Assembly: GCA_016932295.1 (NCBI GenBank)
Contig: JAFGDC010000417.1
Span: 1-38,356 of the forward strand
Origin: a candidate division CSSED10-310 bacterium
Lineage (GTDB): Bacteria; CSSED10-310; JAFGDC01
DNA length: 38,356 nucleotides
Direction of reading: 5' to 3'
Positions 1 through 8,758 of the stretch are shown one piece after another; within the stretch, counting starts at the first letter, position 1; every line of letters begins with the position of its first letter. Made by a program: the position numbers and the translations under genes. The notes under the pieces were generated by a model. That model was not told where the DNA came from and ran no database searches. It saw only the letters and a list, made by a program, of their open reading frames with translations.

Positions 1-1563
1 CTGGTAGATGCCCACGTGGAAAACCTGGATATCGCGGCGGCGATAACGCGCATTATGAGGACAGGCGCTCCGGATGTGGTGGGTATCGGATACTGGACAC
101 CCCAGGCTCCCTACACTTACGCCCTCTCGGATGCCATCCGCCGCGCGTCACCCGGCACGGTGATTCTCCATGGCGGAGTCCATCCTATTCTTTTACCGGA
201 AGAAAGCCTGGCTCACGCCGATGCCTGCCTGCTGCATGAAAGCGAGCGCTCACTGGTCTCGTTTCTCCAGGTCCTGGAAGACAGGCATGCCTGGTCAACG
301 GTGTCCGGAATCGCACTCATACGGGAAGGAGAACTCCACAAACAGGCTCCGGCGCCATTCATCCCGGATCTCGACAGCATCCCCTTCCCCGCCTGGGACC
401 TTGCCGACATGAACCGTTATGACACGCCGCTGCACGTGGTGGGAGGCCGGCGGCTGCCCATCATCATGTCACGCGGCTGCCCGTATAGCTGCAGCTTCTG
501 TGTCTCACCCTACATCTGGCTGCGGACGGTCAGATGGCGGTCGGCGGCAAACGTGGTGGACGAGATGGCGCTGGCCATCAAACGTTACGGCCTCAACCAG
601 TACCATTTCTGGGATGACAACCTGTTACTGGACAGGCGGCGGGTGGAATCACTCTGCGAGGAAATTCTCACCAGGAAGTTACGGATCAAGTGGGTGGGAT
701 TGTCCCGGGCGTCGCATGTGGTGAAACGCCGGGAGTTGCTGCCCCTCCTGCGCCGGGCAGGGTGCGTGGGGATCGAGGTGGGGATCGAGAGCGCCGATGT
801 GGAAGCCTTGAAAGTGCTGCACAAACAGCAGACAACGAGCGAGGTGGAAGAAGCGCTGCGGCTTCAATCCGAGGCCGGAATGACGCCGTTGTACACATTG
901 ATGGCGTTCAATCCCGGCGAGACCATCACCGGCTACCACCTGCAGACTGAATTCATCAATCGTTTGATCAATCGTGACGGAGGCCGCAAGCTGTACGTCG
1001 GCCAGTTCTGCACAGCCTACCCGGGAACGGAGTTCTACAGAGAGGCGCCCAAGCTGGGAATGGTCCTGGCGGAGGGATGGCAGGATTACCACCACCACAA
1101 TATCAAATTCCTTCCCAACAGCCTGCTGGACGACCGGCCGTTGCGGCGGCTGGACAGGTTGGGGTGGAGGCATCGGTTCGTGGTTCTCCTTGAATCATAC
1201 TTGTGGAGGTACGATGCGTATCCCGATCCCCGATCACGGGGATCGTTGTTGCGCAGGTTCGCCATTGAGTGGCGCGCCTTGACCGCCCTGTTCGCCGCCG
1301 CGGACGGCGGCCACACGGTACGGGAGTTGGCCGGAGCGATCGCGGCCGGAACCGGAGATGATCACCGGGAAAGCCTGCGCATCGTCGCCTTCATGGTGAT
1401 GATCGGCGGCCAAATCGGGATTTTCGCCTCAGTCGGCGCGGCGGACAATGTTCACGCGCGTGAAATCCGTTTCAACCGACGCGCGCCCAATCGTCTCTAT
1501 CGGCTGCTTGCCAGACTGGATGGACTGACCGGCCGGAAGCCGGCCGCCCGGACCCGCGCGTGA
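1..1563 (+). CDS. Cobalamin-binding radical SAM protein (5' end missing)
   Basis: The frame is open to the first base of the window, so the true start lies upstream; the GTG at 16 is only the first in-frame start codon visible. What remains is the back half of a Rossmann-like B12-binding domain (about residues 1-90 counted from that GTG), then a radical SAM core with the iron-sulfur motif CPYSCSFC (Cys155, Cys159, Cys162). The linker contains the SIPFPAWDL signature seen in the other radical SAM proteins of this window. Such class B enzymes use cobalamin and SAM for methylation or other radical chemistry on unreactive carbons; the substrate cannot be read from sequence. A C-terminal extension of about 150 residues looks helical. 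The stop overlaps the next gene's start by 4 bp (GTGA), so it is coupled to a glycosyltransferase, which favours a glycan or lipid substrate. The family call is secure; the function is inference. Confidence 0.9.
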   Translation: MVDAHVENLDIAAAITRIMRTGAPDVVGIGYWTPQAPYTYALSDAIRRASPGTVILHGGVHPILLPEESLAHADACLLHESERSLVSFLQVLEDRHAWSTVSGIALIREGELHKQAPAPFIPDLDSIPFPAWDLADMNRYDTPLHVVGGRRLPIIMSRGCPYSCSFCVSPYIWLRTVRWRSAANVVDEMALAIKRYGLNQYHFWDDNLLLDRRRVESLCEEILTRKLRIKWVGLSRASHVVKRRELLPLLRRAGCVGIEVGIESADVEALKVLHKQQTTSEVEEALRLQSEAGMTPLYTLMAFNPGETITGYHLQTEFINRLINRDGGRKLYVGQFCTAYPGTEFYREAPKLGMVLAEGWQDYHHHNIKFLPNSLLDDRPLRRLDRLGWRHRFVVLLESYLWRYDAYPDPRSRGSLLRRFAIEWRALTALFAAADGGHTVRELAGAIAAGTGDDHRESLRIVAFMVMIGGQIGIFASVGAADNVHAREIRFNRRAPNRLYRLLARLDGLTGRKPAARTRA

Positions 1564-2771
1564 GCCGTCTCGCAGTCATCCATCTCACCTTCAGTTGGCC
1601 GCCCATGGGCGGCGCCACCAGGGATATCCACGAGATCCTGCGGCGGGCGGCCGGGCAACACGAAGTACGCCTCTTCCTGCCGTCGTTCCCAAAAATCTTT
1701 TCGCGCTGCCGCGTCGAGGGTTCGTTGCCCTACGATATCCAACGGATACCCTTCACGCCGCTCTCATTCAACTATCGGACAGCGGGCGAGCGCTTCCGGG
1801 AGGCGGTCGATGCCTTCGCCCCCGACCTGCTGTTCGTCGGCGACGGATGGCATCTCAAGCCATGGATATTCAACGCGATGGCCGCGTACAGGCCGATCCT
1901 GCGCTTCTACACATATGAAAATCTGTGTCTCCTGAGGAACGGAATCCGGTTCAGAAACGGCGCAGCCTGTCCGCATGATTTCCTGCACTCGCCGAGTCGC
2001 TGTCTTCGCTGCGCGATCACCCACCGGCAACATGCGTTCTGGTATCGCATGGAGCAGTTGACTGGCGGCATCTTGCTCCCCTCCTACCTCGCTCAGGTCC
2101 GGAGGATGATCACCGGCGCCCGGGGCGTAATCGTCTACAATTCGGCCACCGGGGCCATGGTAGCGCCGTTGAACGACCAGGTGCGGGTCGTCCACAGCGG
2201 GGTTGATACGGGTGCGTTCCCCGTCTCGCCCGAACCGGTGAATCCCATGCCCCGGATATTCGCCCCAGGCAGGCTGGACGATCCCTGCAAAGGCCTGAAG
2301 TTATTGCTCGCGGCCATGGATCTTCTGTGGTCCGAAGGGCACAGGTTCACCCTGGCCGCGACCGTGAAGGGTTGCCCCGATCGACCCTACCTGCGACGTC
2401 TCGGGTGGCTCGATGCAGTAGCCATGGCCGGTGAGTACGAGCGCTGCAACCTGGTGATCGTACCGGCGGTCTGGCCGGAACCACAGGGGATCGTTGTCCT
2501 GGAAGGCATGGCGGCGGGTCGCGCCGTGGTGGGTACCGACCTGGGAGGCATCCCCGCAATGATTCAACCAGGGCATACCGGACTGCTCTCCGCGCCTGAC
2601 CCGCCAAGACTCGCACGCACGGTGGCCGAACTTCTCACCGATCCTGGCAGCCGCGCCGCCATGGGACGGGAAGGCGCCCGAGTCGCTCGAGAACGCTTCG
2701 ATTGGGACAGAATATACGATTCATTTTACGCACCACTTTTTGCTGCCGGCGAGTTTCCACCCTCCACGTGA
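1560..2771 (+). CDS. GT4-like glycosyltransferase
   Basis: A 403-residue GT-B protein that probably transfers a sugar from a nucleotide donor to a membrane-linked or small-molecule acceptor in the cytoplasm. The N-terminal half has the GT4-type opening with a Gly-rich turn (PPMGGATRDIHEIL). The C-terminal half has FAPGRLDDPCKGLKLLL and the donor-binding stretch PEPQGIVVLEGMAAGRAVVG, where the E(x7)E arrangement of retaining GT4 enzymes is recognisable. An inserted Cys cluster (CPHDF, then CLRC) near residues 139-155 could bind a metal. The GTG start at 1560 overlaps the upstream stop, implying translational coupling to the cobalamin radical SAM gene. The acceptor is unknown. Confidence 0.88.
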   Translation: MSRLAVIHLTFSWPPMGGATRDIHEILRRAAGQHEVRLFLPSFPKIFSRCRVEGSLPYDIQRIPFTPLSFNYRTAGERFREAVDAFAPDLLFVGDGWHLKPWIFNAMAAYRPILRFYTYENLCLLRNGIRFRNGAACPHDFLHSPSRCLRCAITHRQHAFWYRMEQLTGGILLPSYLAQVRRMITGARGVIVYNSATGAMVAPLNDQVRVVHSGVDTGAFPVSPEPVNPMPRIFAPGRLDDPCKGLKLLLAAMDLLWSEGHRFTLAATVKGCPDRPYLRRLGWLDAVAMAGEYERCNLVIVPAVWPEPQGIVVLEGMAAGRAVVGTDLGGIPAMIQPGHTGLLSAPDPPRLARTVAELLTDPGSRAAMGREGARVARERFDWDRIYDSFYAPLFAAGEFPPST

Positions 2772-2889
2772 CCCGTTGTCGCCCGGTCTCCTGGCCCTGT
2801 GTAGTGGTCCCGCCGGCAGATGTTGTCCGGCTGAGTGTCGATGGGTGTTCGGCGGCCTGGACCATGGCGGCACTACTCGATATGCCGGA

Positions 2890-4233
2890 TTACACCTCGT
2901 AGATGCCGCCGCCTATGAATTCCCGTATGAGGGAATCGGGTGGGACGGCGTCCATCTGGTCCCAGGCCGTGATCTGCTCGAGCATTCGATGCACGCGCAT
3001 TGCGCGCCGGTGGATGTCGCTGCGCAGGGGATCGTCCTTGTACAAGTCGATGAAGTAGGAGAAGTAGTTGAACAACAACGATTTGTACACCGGCAGTTCG
3101 TACACGAGCGCACCGTTGACGATATGGTCCACGGTTGAGACATAGGGGAAGATGAAACGCTTTTCGGCGTTTCGTACATAATGCCAGTGCTCCAGGGTAC
3201 GCCGGGGGGAATGGTTGCGGTGCTTGCTGTCCCGCAGCATGCGCCGCATCAGCCTGATATCCGTCCAACGAATGAATTGACCGTCGGCGTTCTTCATCTG
3301 GCTGAGGGTTTCTATGTAGATCTTGAACACAGCCCCCTTCGGCATCCCCTGGGTGATGGGCTCGTACAAGCCATGCAGGCTGTCGATGAGGATCAACTGG
3401 TGTGGTTCCAGCTTGATCCCCCTGGTCGCTTCTTCTCGTCTGCCGGTGATAAAGTTGTAGACTGGCACTCCCACTTCCCGTCCCATGCAGAGGTCCGCCA
3501 GGTGGCTGTTTATCAATTCGATGTCCATGGCCTGGGGGGTTTCGAAATCGTAGTCGCCGAACTCGTCCTTGGGATGCACCTCCAGATCGTAGAAGTAATT
3601 GTCCAGACCCAGCGCCACCAGCTCCAGACCGGCTTTCCGCAAGTAGTGTTCAAGTTTCTGCGTGGTGGTGGTCTTGCCGGACGAAGACGGGCCGGCGATG
3701 ATCACCAGCCTGACGCTGTCACGTTTTTTCAGGATGGCCCCGGCCGCCGCCCGGACATCCGCTTCAAAGGCTGCATCGGCAGCGGTTACCAGTTCCCCGA
3801 ACCGACCCGACTCGATCCAGGCATTCAACTTACACAGCGATTCCACCTCGTGGTCGATATTCCAATTGAGCACTTCCCAGATCTTCCTGTAGGGTACATT
3901 CTCGTCGGAGCTGCGGGGTTGCTCCTCTTTCCGGATTCTGGCCCGTTCCTCCCGGTACAGGATAAACGCCTTGGCAGTCCGGGCATGACCGTTCTCGATG
4001 AGGACTTTCTCCACGAGATCCTGGATTTCCTCGACATTGGGGTAATCCCCGGGGGCATGACCGAGGGCCAGATGCCCGATCACTTCCTTCGCCAGGCATT
4101 GCGCCATTTCCCTGTCATGGCCGCCGACAGCATACGCCGCCTTGTAGATGGCGTTGACGACTTTATCTATATGGAATGGTACGGTCTTGCCGTCGCGTTT
4201 GATCACATGCGTTATGGGGTATTCACCAGACAT
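2890..4233 (-). CDS. ATP-cone domain fused to uridine kinase-like P-loop kinase
   Basis: A 447-residue cytoplasmic protein. Residues 5-97 match an ATP-cone regulatory domain (VIKRDGKTVPF, then a helical body), the nucleotide-sensing module best known from ribonucleotide reductases and NrdR. After a linker, residues about 175-400 form a uridine kinase/phosphoribulokinase-type domain with Walker A GPSSSGKTT (181-189), the LDNYFYD stretch and a DFETPQAMD segment. The kinase half resembles the uridine kinase-like proteins that normally carry an N-terminal TGS domain; here an ATP cone occupies that place. The ATG has a strong ribosome-binding site (AAGGAG, 7 nt spacing). It is transcribed divergently from the UbiB-like gene. 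Nucleoside phosphorylation controlled by ATP/dATP level is inference. Confidence 0.85.
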   Translation of the reverse strand: MSGEYPITHVIKRDGKTVPFHIDKVVNAIYKAAYAVGGHDREMAQCLAKEVIGHLALGHAPGDYPNVEEIQDLVEKVLIENGHARTAKAFILYREERARIRKEEQPRSSDENVPYRKIWEVLNWNIDHEVESLCKLNAWIESGRFGELVTAADAAFEADVRAAAGAILKKRDSVRLVIIAGPSSSGKTTTTQKLEHYLRKAGLELVALGLDNYFYDLEVHPKDEFGDYDFETPQAMDIELINSHLADLCMGREVGVPVYNFITGRREEATRGIKLEPHQLILIDSLHGLYEPITQGMPKGAVFKIYIETLSQMKNADGQFIRWTDIRLMRRMLRDSKHRNHSPRRTLEHWHYVRNAEKRFIFPYVSTVDHIVNGALVYELPVYKSLLFNYFSYFIDLYKDDPLRSDIHRRAMRVHRMLEQITAWDQMDAVPPDSLIREFIGGGIYEV

Positions 4234-4524
4234 TCGGATTCTCCTTCCCGGACGTTACCAGCAGGGCGGCCGTGTCTCGCACGGCAGGGGTCGGAGGACT
4301 ATATCAAATTCATCGGGAAAAGAGTACTGCGCATCACAAATTTCTTTGCTCCTGGTGGAGTGACAGGCACGACGACACAGGCGCCGGGAAACCGAGACGG
4401 TTGACCGCCCCGTCCGCCGGCGGTGAGGGCCCTTCCCACCTGCCGAATTGACCGGTACAATATCAGAAGTGATCGAGGTGGCGGTTGGACGGGATCACCG
4501 CACGGCATCCAACAGAGGAGGAGC

Positions 4525-5892
4525 ATGGATAGTTTCCACCTGTCGAGGGCGATACGTTCCCTGCGGTTGGGAGGATTGACTGGACGGGTAGGCGCCAGTT
4601 ATCTGGGGCAACGCTTGAAATCACTGTTTCAATCCCCCGAGGACATGGCGGAAAGCCTCTCGAAAACTCACCGGCGAAACGCCGAACGCATCGCCGAAAC
4701 ACTCGGCCAGTTGAAGGGAGCGGTGATGAAGCTCGGGCAGATGGCGAGCCTGCAGGCCGATCTTTTCCCTCCGGAAATCACCGAAGTCCTCGCCGGACTG
4801 CAGAACGCGGCGCCACCCATGCCCTACGACGTGATCTCGGCACATGTAAGGACGGAATTGGGTGAGAAACCGGAGTGGGTGTTTCGTGAATTCGAACGTG
4901 AAGCCTTCGCCTCCGCCTCCATCGGTCAGGTGCATCGGGGGAAGCTGCATGACGGCCGATCAGTGGCCGTCAAAGTACAGTATCCCAACATCGAGAAGAT
5001 GCTCGAGGATGACATCCGAAATCTTGGATTGATCTTCAGATTAGTCCAGCAGGTCGGTCCAGGCATTGACCTCACCATCATCTTCGAAGAATTGAAGAGT
5101 CATCTGCTCGAAGAAATTGATTATGAACAGGAGGCTGGCAACCTCAAGGAATTCCGGGAATCGCTCGCGGACATCCCATGGTTGATAATCCCCGCGCCGA
5201 TTCCGGAATTCTCCACCCGCCGCATCCTGACCATGGAGCTGGTGGAGGGCGAAGCCGCACGCAGCCTGGAGCAGCGCCACATTTCACAGGATCGGCGCAA
5301 TCGGTTTTGCGAGCGGTTGGCCGACCTGTTCACGCACCAGGTGCTGGATCTCCATTTGATGCATGCCGATCCCAACATCGCGAATTTCGCCCTTACCGAT
5401 GACGAACGGATCATCATGTATGATTTCGGCTGCGTGAAACGGTTCCCCGGTTGGTTCATACACGAGTTCAAGGCGTTTCTCCGCGACGGCCTGTCAGGGC
5501 GGATCGACAGCCTTGGTGAAGATTTCAGGCGGCTGGGAATGTACAAACGGAACGGTGAACTGGTGGACACGCAGGTCATCACCGCATATCGCGACGTGCT
5601 GATCAGGCCGTTTCTGCCTGGCGTACGGTATGATTTCGGTCGAACGGATCTCCACAAATACTTGCTGCAACTCGGCTTCGACCAGATGAGGGAATCTCAC
5701 GATTATATTTTTCCCCGGCACGTGGTCTTCATCAACAGGGTGCTTGGCGGCATGTACGGCAATTTCATCAGGTTGGCTGCCTGCGCCGATTGGGGCGCAA
5801 TACTCAGACGACGACTGGGAATGATGGAAGGAAACATGAACGCCGGCAGCCATCGCCCTCCGGAACCGAATCAAGACACAGTGCCGGACTGA
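4525..5892 (+). CDS. UbiB/AarF (ABC1) family atypical kinase
   Basis: A 455-residue member of the ABC1/UbiB protein-kinase-like family, which supports isoprenoid quinone or other lipid metabolism at the membrane. Visible hallmarks are the KxGQ motif in VMKLGQMASLQADLFP, the Ala-rich loop in ASASIGQVHRG replacing the kinase P-loop, the lysine in VAVKVQYPNIE, the catalytic stretch HADPNIANF and the metal-binding DFG in MYDFGCVKRF. The reading frame extends upstream to 4423, but the ATG at 4525 is preceded by AGAGGAGGAG at good spacing and starts where family homology begins. It is monocistronic as far as can be seen, between divergent and independent neighbours. No quinone biosynthesis gene is nearby. 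Confidence 0.9.
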   Translation: MDSFHLSRAIRSLRLGGLTGRVGASYLGQRLKSLFQSPEDMAESLSKTHRRNAERIAETLGQLKGAVMKLGQMASLQADLFPPEITEVLAGLQNAAPPMPYDVISAHVRTELGEKPEWVFREFEREAFASASIGQVHRGKLHDGRSVAVKVQYPNIEKMLEDDIRNLGLIFRLVQQVGPGIDLTIIFEELKSHLLEEIDYEQEAGNLKEFRESLADIPWLIIPAPIPEFSTRRILTMELVEGEAARSLEQRHISQDRRNRFCERLADLFTHQVLDLHLMHADPNIANFALTDDERIIMYDFGCVKRFPGWFIHEFKAFLRDGLSGRIDSLGEDFRRLGMYKRNGELVDTQVITAYRDVLIRPFLPGVRYDFGRTDLHKYLLQLGFDQMRESHDYIFPRHVVFINRVLGGMYGNFIRLAACADWGAILRRRLGMMEGNMNAGSHRPPEPNQDTVPD

Positions 5893-5978
5893 CATGATGA
5901 CGCGACGGCTTCTTCGCATGCAGTGAGTCCCCAGGTGGCGGCGGAAGGACCTGATCCATATCGGTTCAGCGCGATAAC

Positions 5979-6006
5979 TTGATTTGCCGCTGGGAATATT
6001 TATAGT
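5979..6006 (+). promoter_or_regulatory. sigma70-like promoter for the histidine kinase gene
   Basis: TTGATT (5979-5984), a 16-nt spacer and TATAGT (6001-6006) match the -35/-10 consensus at 4/6 and 5/6. They lie about 35 bp upstream of the kinase start at 6041. Found by eye; not supported by expression data. Confidence 0.5.
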
Positions 6007-6040
6007 TGAAATAGCAGCATTGATGAGAATGGAGACGAGT

Positions 6041-7561
6041 ATGGAGAAATCTTTTGATCGTGAGGTGCGTATTCTGATCGTCGCGGGCACTCTCGACAAG
6101 ATGCCGGGAATCGATCAGATTTATTGCCCCGCAGACGCCGAAAAGCTTGTTTGTCAAATAGTCGCGTACGATGAAGCCAAGAGGGAGTGTGCGCTGTTCA
6201 ATCCCGACCTGGTGCTGATCGGGTTGTGGGAGAAGGAACGGGGTCAGGCATGGTCAGCGCTGGAGGAACTCCGCGAAGCGGATGCCTGGCTGTTGATCAT
6301 CCTGCTGGATTGGGCTGGTCTGCCACCCGATCCGGAGTGGTTGTATTCACTTCATGTCGGTGATTATATCCGCTACCCGGGATCGCCGGAGAAGCTCCGT
6401 GAGAAACTGCATGCGCGAGTGCCGAACCTCCTGAAGATATACGGTTTTCCGATCAAGAAACACGTGTACCTGAGCGATCACGAGGAGATGGAGGAACTGC
6501 GCTCCATGAACGGCCTTTGGGGCCAGATAGTCGACAGCTCCACCCTCTCCGTCACCTGTGTAGATATGGAAGGTCGCCTGGTCGCATTCAATCGAGGCGC
6601 TGAACTGCTCACCGGGTACACCCGTGAAGAAGCGCTCGGACAGGATGTCATGCTTTTTTACCGGGAACAGTCAGATTTTAAACGAATTACAGAACTGCTG
6701 CACAAGCGAAGCAGGATCGAGAACGCTGAGACGGTCATCCGCGCCAAGGATGGTCGCGATGTCCCCATCGCCCTCTCACTTGGCCTGATTCGCGAAAAAA
6801 ACGGAACCGTCCTCGGATCATACGGGATCGGGATGGACATCACGGAACGCAAGCGCATGCTGGAGGAGATGGAGAACCGTAACAAGGGTCTGGACAGCTT
6901 CGCCCATACCATTGCCCACGGACTCCGCAATCCCCTGATCGCCATCCACGGCCTGACCCGAATCCTGCTGGAGGACTTCTCCGATCAACTGCCCCCAACG
7001 GTACACGAATTTCTCGATCGTATCGACAAAAACTGTACACTCACCCAGGATCTTGTCGAAGGTCTCTTCAGGTTCGCCCGGTTCTCGGCGGACAACGCTG
7101 AGTTCACCATTGTCGATTGCGGTGCTGTTCTGGAGGAGGTGCGTGACCAACTGCGCCGCGATATCACCGGTTCACACGCGGCCATCATGATGGAAGGCGA
7201 ACCGCCGAAGGTGACCGGAGAGCCGATAGCGATCCACCAGGTGTTCTACAATCTTCTTTCCAATGCCCTCAAGTTCAGTTCTCCGGAACGGAAGCCTGTG
7301 ATCAGGATCAAATTCACACCAGGAGAGTCTATGCATCTCTTTTCGATCGCGGACAATGGAATCGGCATCCCGCCCGGGATGGAAGCGCGGCTCTTCAAGA
7401 TGTTCGACCGGCTCAATGCCGACAAGAAGATTAGCGGTACCGGCGTTGGCCTGGCAATCGTGGAGCGGATCATCAAGCGGCACGGTGGGATCATCTGGGT
7501 GGAGTCAGCACCCCCGCCGGGTGGCGCTGTCTTTCATTTCAAGCTGCCGGCAGCTCAGTAG
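6041..7561 (+). CDS. PAS-domain sensor histidine kinase with degenerate receiver domain
   Basis: A 506-residue soluble sensor kinase with no membrane segment. Residues about 8-130 have a receiver-like alternation of strands and helices, but the strand that should end in the phospho-acceptor Asp reads DLVLIGLW, so it looks like a pseudo-receiver. A PAS domain follows (about 160-270; GAELLTGYTREEALGQ, ending DITERK). The dimerisation domain has the H box IAHGLRNPL with His293. The ATPase has the N box NLLSNALKF, DNGIGIPP and GTGVGLAIV. The family autophosphorylates on His and passes phosphate to a response regulator. No regulator gene is adjacent, so this is an orphan kinase. The start at 6041 is chosen because GGAG lies 6 nt upstream; in-frame ATGs further upstream have poorer sites. 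Confidence 0.9.
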   Translation: MEKSFDREVRILIVAGTLDKMPGIDQIYCPADAEKLVCQIVAYDEAKRECALFNPDLVLIGLWEKERGQAWSALEELREADAWLLIILLDWAGLPPDPEWLYSLHVGDYIRYPGSPEKLREKLHARVPNLLKIYGFPIKKHVYLSDHEEMEELRSMNGLWGQIVDSSTLSVTCVDMEGRLVAFNRGAELLTGYTREEALGQDVMLFYREQSDFKRITELLHKRSRIENAETVIRAKDGRDVPIALSLGLIREKNGTVLGSYGIGMDITERKRMLEEMENRNKGLDSFAHTIAHGLRNPLIAIHGLTRILLEDFSDQLPPTVHEFLDRIDKNCTLTQDLVEGLFRFARFSADNAEFTIVDCGAVLEEVRDQLRRDITGSHAAIMMEGEPPKVTGEPIAIHQVFYNLLSNALKFSSPERKPVIRIKFTPGESMHLFSIADNGIGIPPGMEARLFKMFDRLNADKKISGTGVGLAIVERIIKRHGGIIWVESAPPPGGAVFHFKLPAAQ

Positions 7562-7596
7562 CGACAATAAAATCACCACGCCAAAGCACCAGACGG

Positions 7597-8745
7597 CTAT
7601 CGTCCGGCGCGCGGTTCCTTGCATTCACCCTCAGTGGTGAGCAGGAATTCGATCGGTTCCCACAGCAAACGACGGCGCACCGTTGCATAGAACCGTCGCA
7701 TGGATGGTGCCAGATCGGTGGAAATCGATAACCGCTGAAAGGCTATCTTGCCCGGCTTGCTGTTGAGGTCCACCACCCAGAGCCCGCCACGCACATCCAC
7801 CAACATGTCCACCGCCAGTTCTCCCACCGGGCCACAGTGCCGTTCCAGTCCGGCATGAATCTCGCGAGCAGTGGCCGCCGCCGCGGCGACAGTCCGATCA
7901 GCCAGATCGCCACACATGCCGCGAAACCGGCGTAATGCCATCACGGGAGGATAGGCGAGGGCGCCCCGGGTAAGATTGGTCATCCACTCGCTGCCCGGAT
8001 GGTTCGATCGTGTACCGCCGTTGACCATCACACGGGCCACGGCGCCGGTTACCCTGGCGCGGTTGAGCCGGCCACGCTGCACGACGAAGCGGAGATCCAT
8101 GGCGGGCTGCGCGGGTGCGCGGATGGGTACGAGCCGCTGCAGGATAAACGAGTTCTCCTCGTCTTCCGACAGCCCTGCCAGATGGCCGGTGAGGCGGTCC
8201 CCGTCCATGGTCATCGTTATCCCATCGCCGCTCACCCGCCAGGTATTTCCTGCGCATTGTTCAATGACCAGCGTGCGGCGTCCGCCGCCGCCCCAACGAG
8301 GCTTGACCACGAATCCCGGGGGTTCGGGTTCCATAATCCGCGCCACGTCTTTCAGCGGCCAGGCATCCGGCGTGTTCCAACCATGGCGCTTGCAGAAATC
8401 GGCGCACCAGAGCTTGTCCGCGGTCAACGGCGAAAGTTCCGGCGAATTCACCCAGAGGAATCGGGATGCCATGGAGTCCAGCCATGAACGATACATCGAT
8501 CGCACCTGTGCCCCGGGTGGAAAGACACGATCGTAGCAGGCCGTTGCCTGCGGCGTGGTTGTCTCCCGCCAACCAGTGCCGTCGGGACGAACGCAACGGG
8601 CCATCACTCCGTTTTCGAAGAGGAGTCCCATAACCACGGCCTCGACATTGCTCCGCCGGCAGAGATCCAGCATTTCACGCAGAAACGATTCCTGCGCGCC
8701 GAAGCTGCCCGATCGCGGGTCCAAAGAGGCCAGAATGGCTATCAT
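7597..8745 (-). CDS. YheC/YheD-like ATP-grasp protein
   Basis: A 382-residue protein resembling the YheC/YheD ATP-grasp family, named from Bacillus endospore coat-associated proteins. Supporting features are the central KPRWGGGGRRTLVIE nucleotide-binding segment, the RFVVQRG strand and the near C-terminal metal-site stretch ELAVDMLVDVRGGLWVVDLN followed by SKPG. ATP-grasp enzymes join a carboxylate to an amine or thiol through an acyl phosphate; the substrates of this branch are not established. The ATG lies 13 bp downstream of the hutI stop on the same strand, so the two are probably co-transcribed. Nothing else in the window suggests spore formation. It converges on the histidine kinase gene with 35 bp between the stops. 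Confidence 0.75.
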   Translation of the reverse strand: MIAILASLDPRSGSFGAQESFLREMLDLCRRSNVEAVVMGLLFENGVMARCVRPDGTGWRETTTPQATACYDRVFPPGAQVRSMYRSWLDSMASRFLWVNSPELSPLTADKLWCADFCKRHGWNTPDAWPLKDVARIMEPEPPGFVVKPRWGGGGRRTLVIEQCAGNTWRVSGDGITMTMDGDRLTGHLAGLSEDEENSFILQRLVPIRAPAQPAMDLRFVVQRGRLNRARVTGAVARVMVNGGTRSNHPGSEWMTNLTRGALAYPPVMALRRFRGMCGDLADRTVAAAAATAREIHAGLERHCGPVGELAVDMLVDVRGGLWVVDLNSKPGKIAFQRLSISTDLAPSMRRFYATVRRRLLWEPIEFLLTTEGECKEPRAGR

Positions 8746-8758
8746 GATCGTGTATGGA

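Noticed and set aside
3181..4404. Plus-strand open frame of 407 codons opposite the ATP-cone kinase
   Set aside because: It has no domain or ribosome-binding site, and the minus strand has intact Walker A and ATP-cone motifs.
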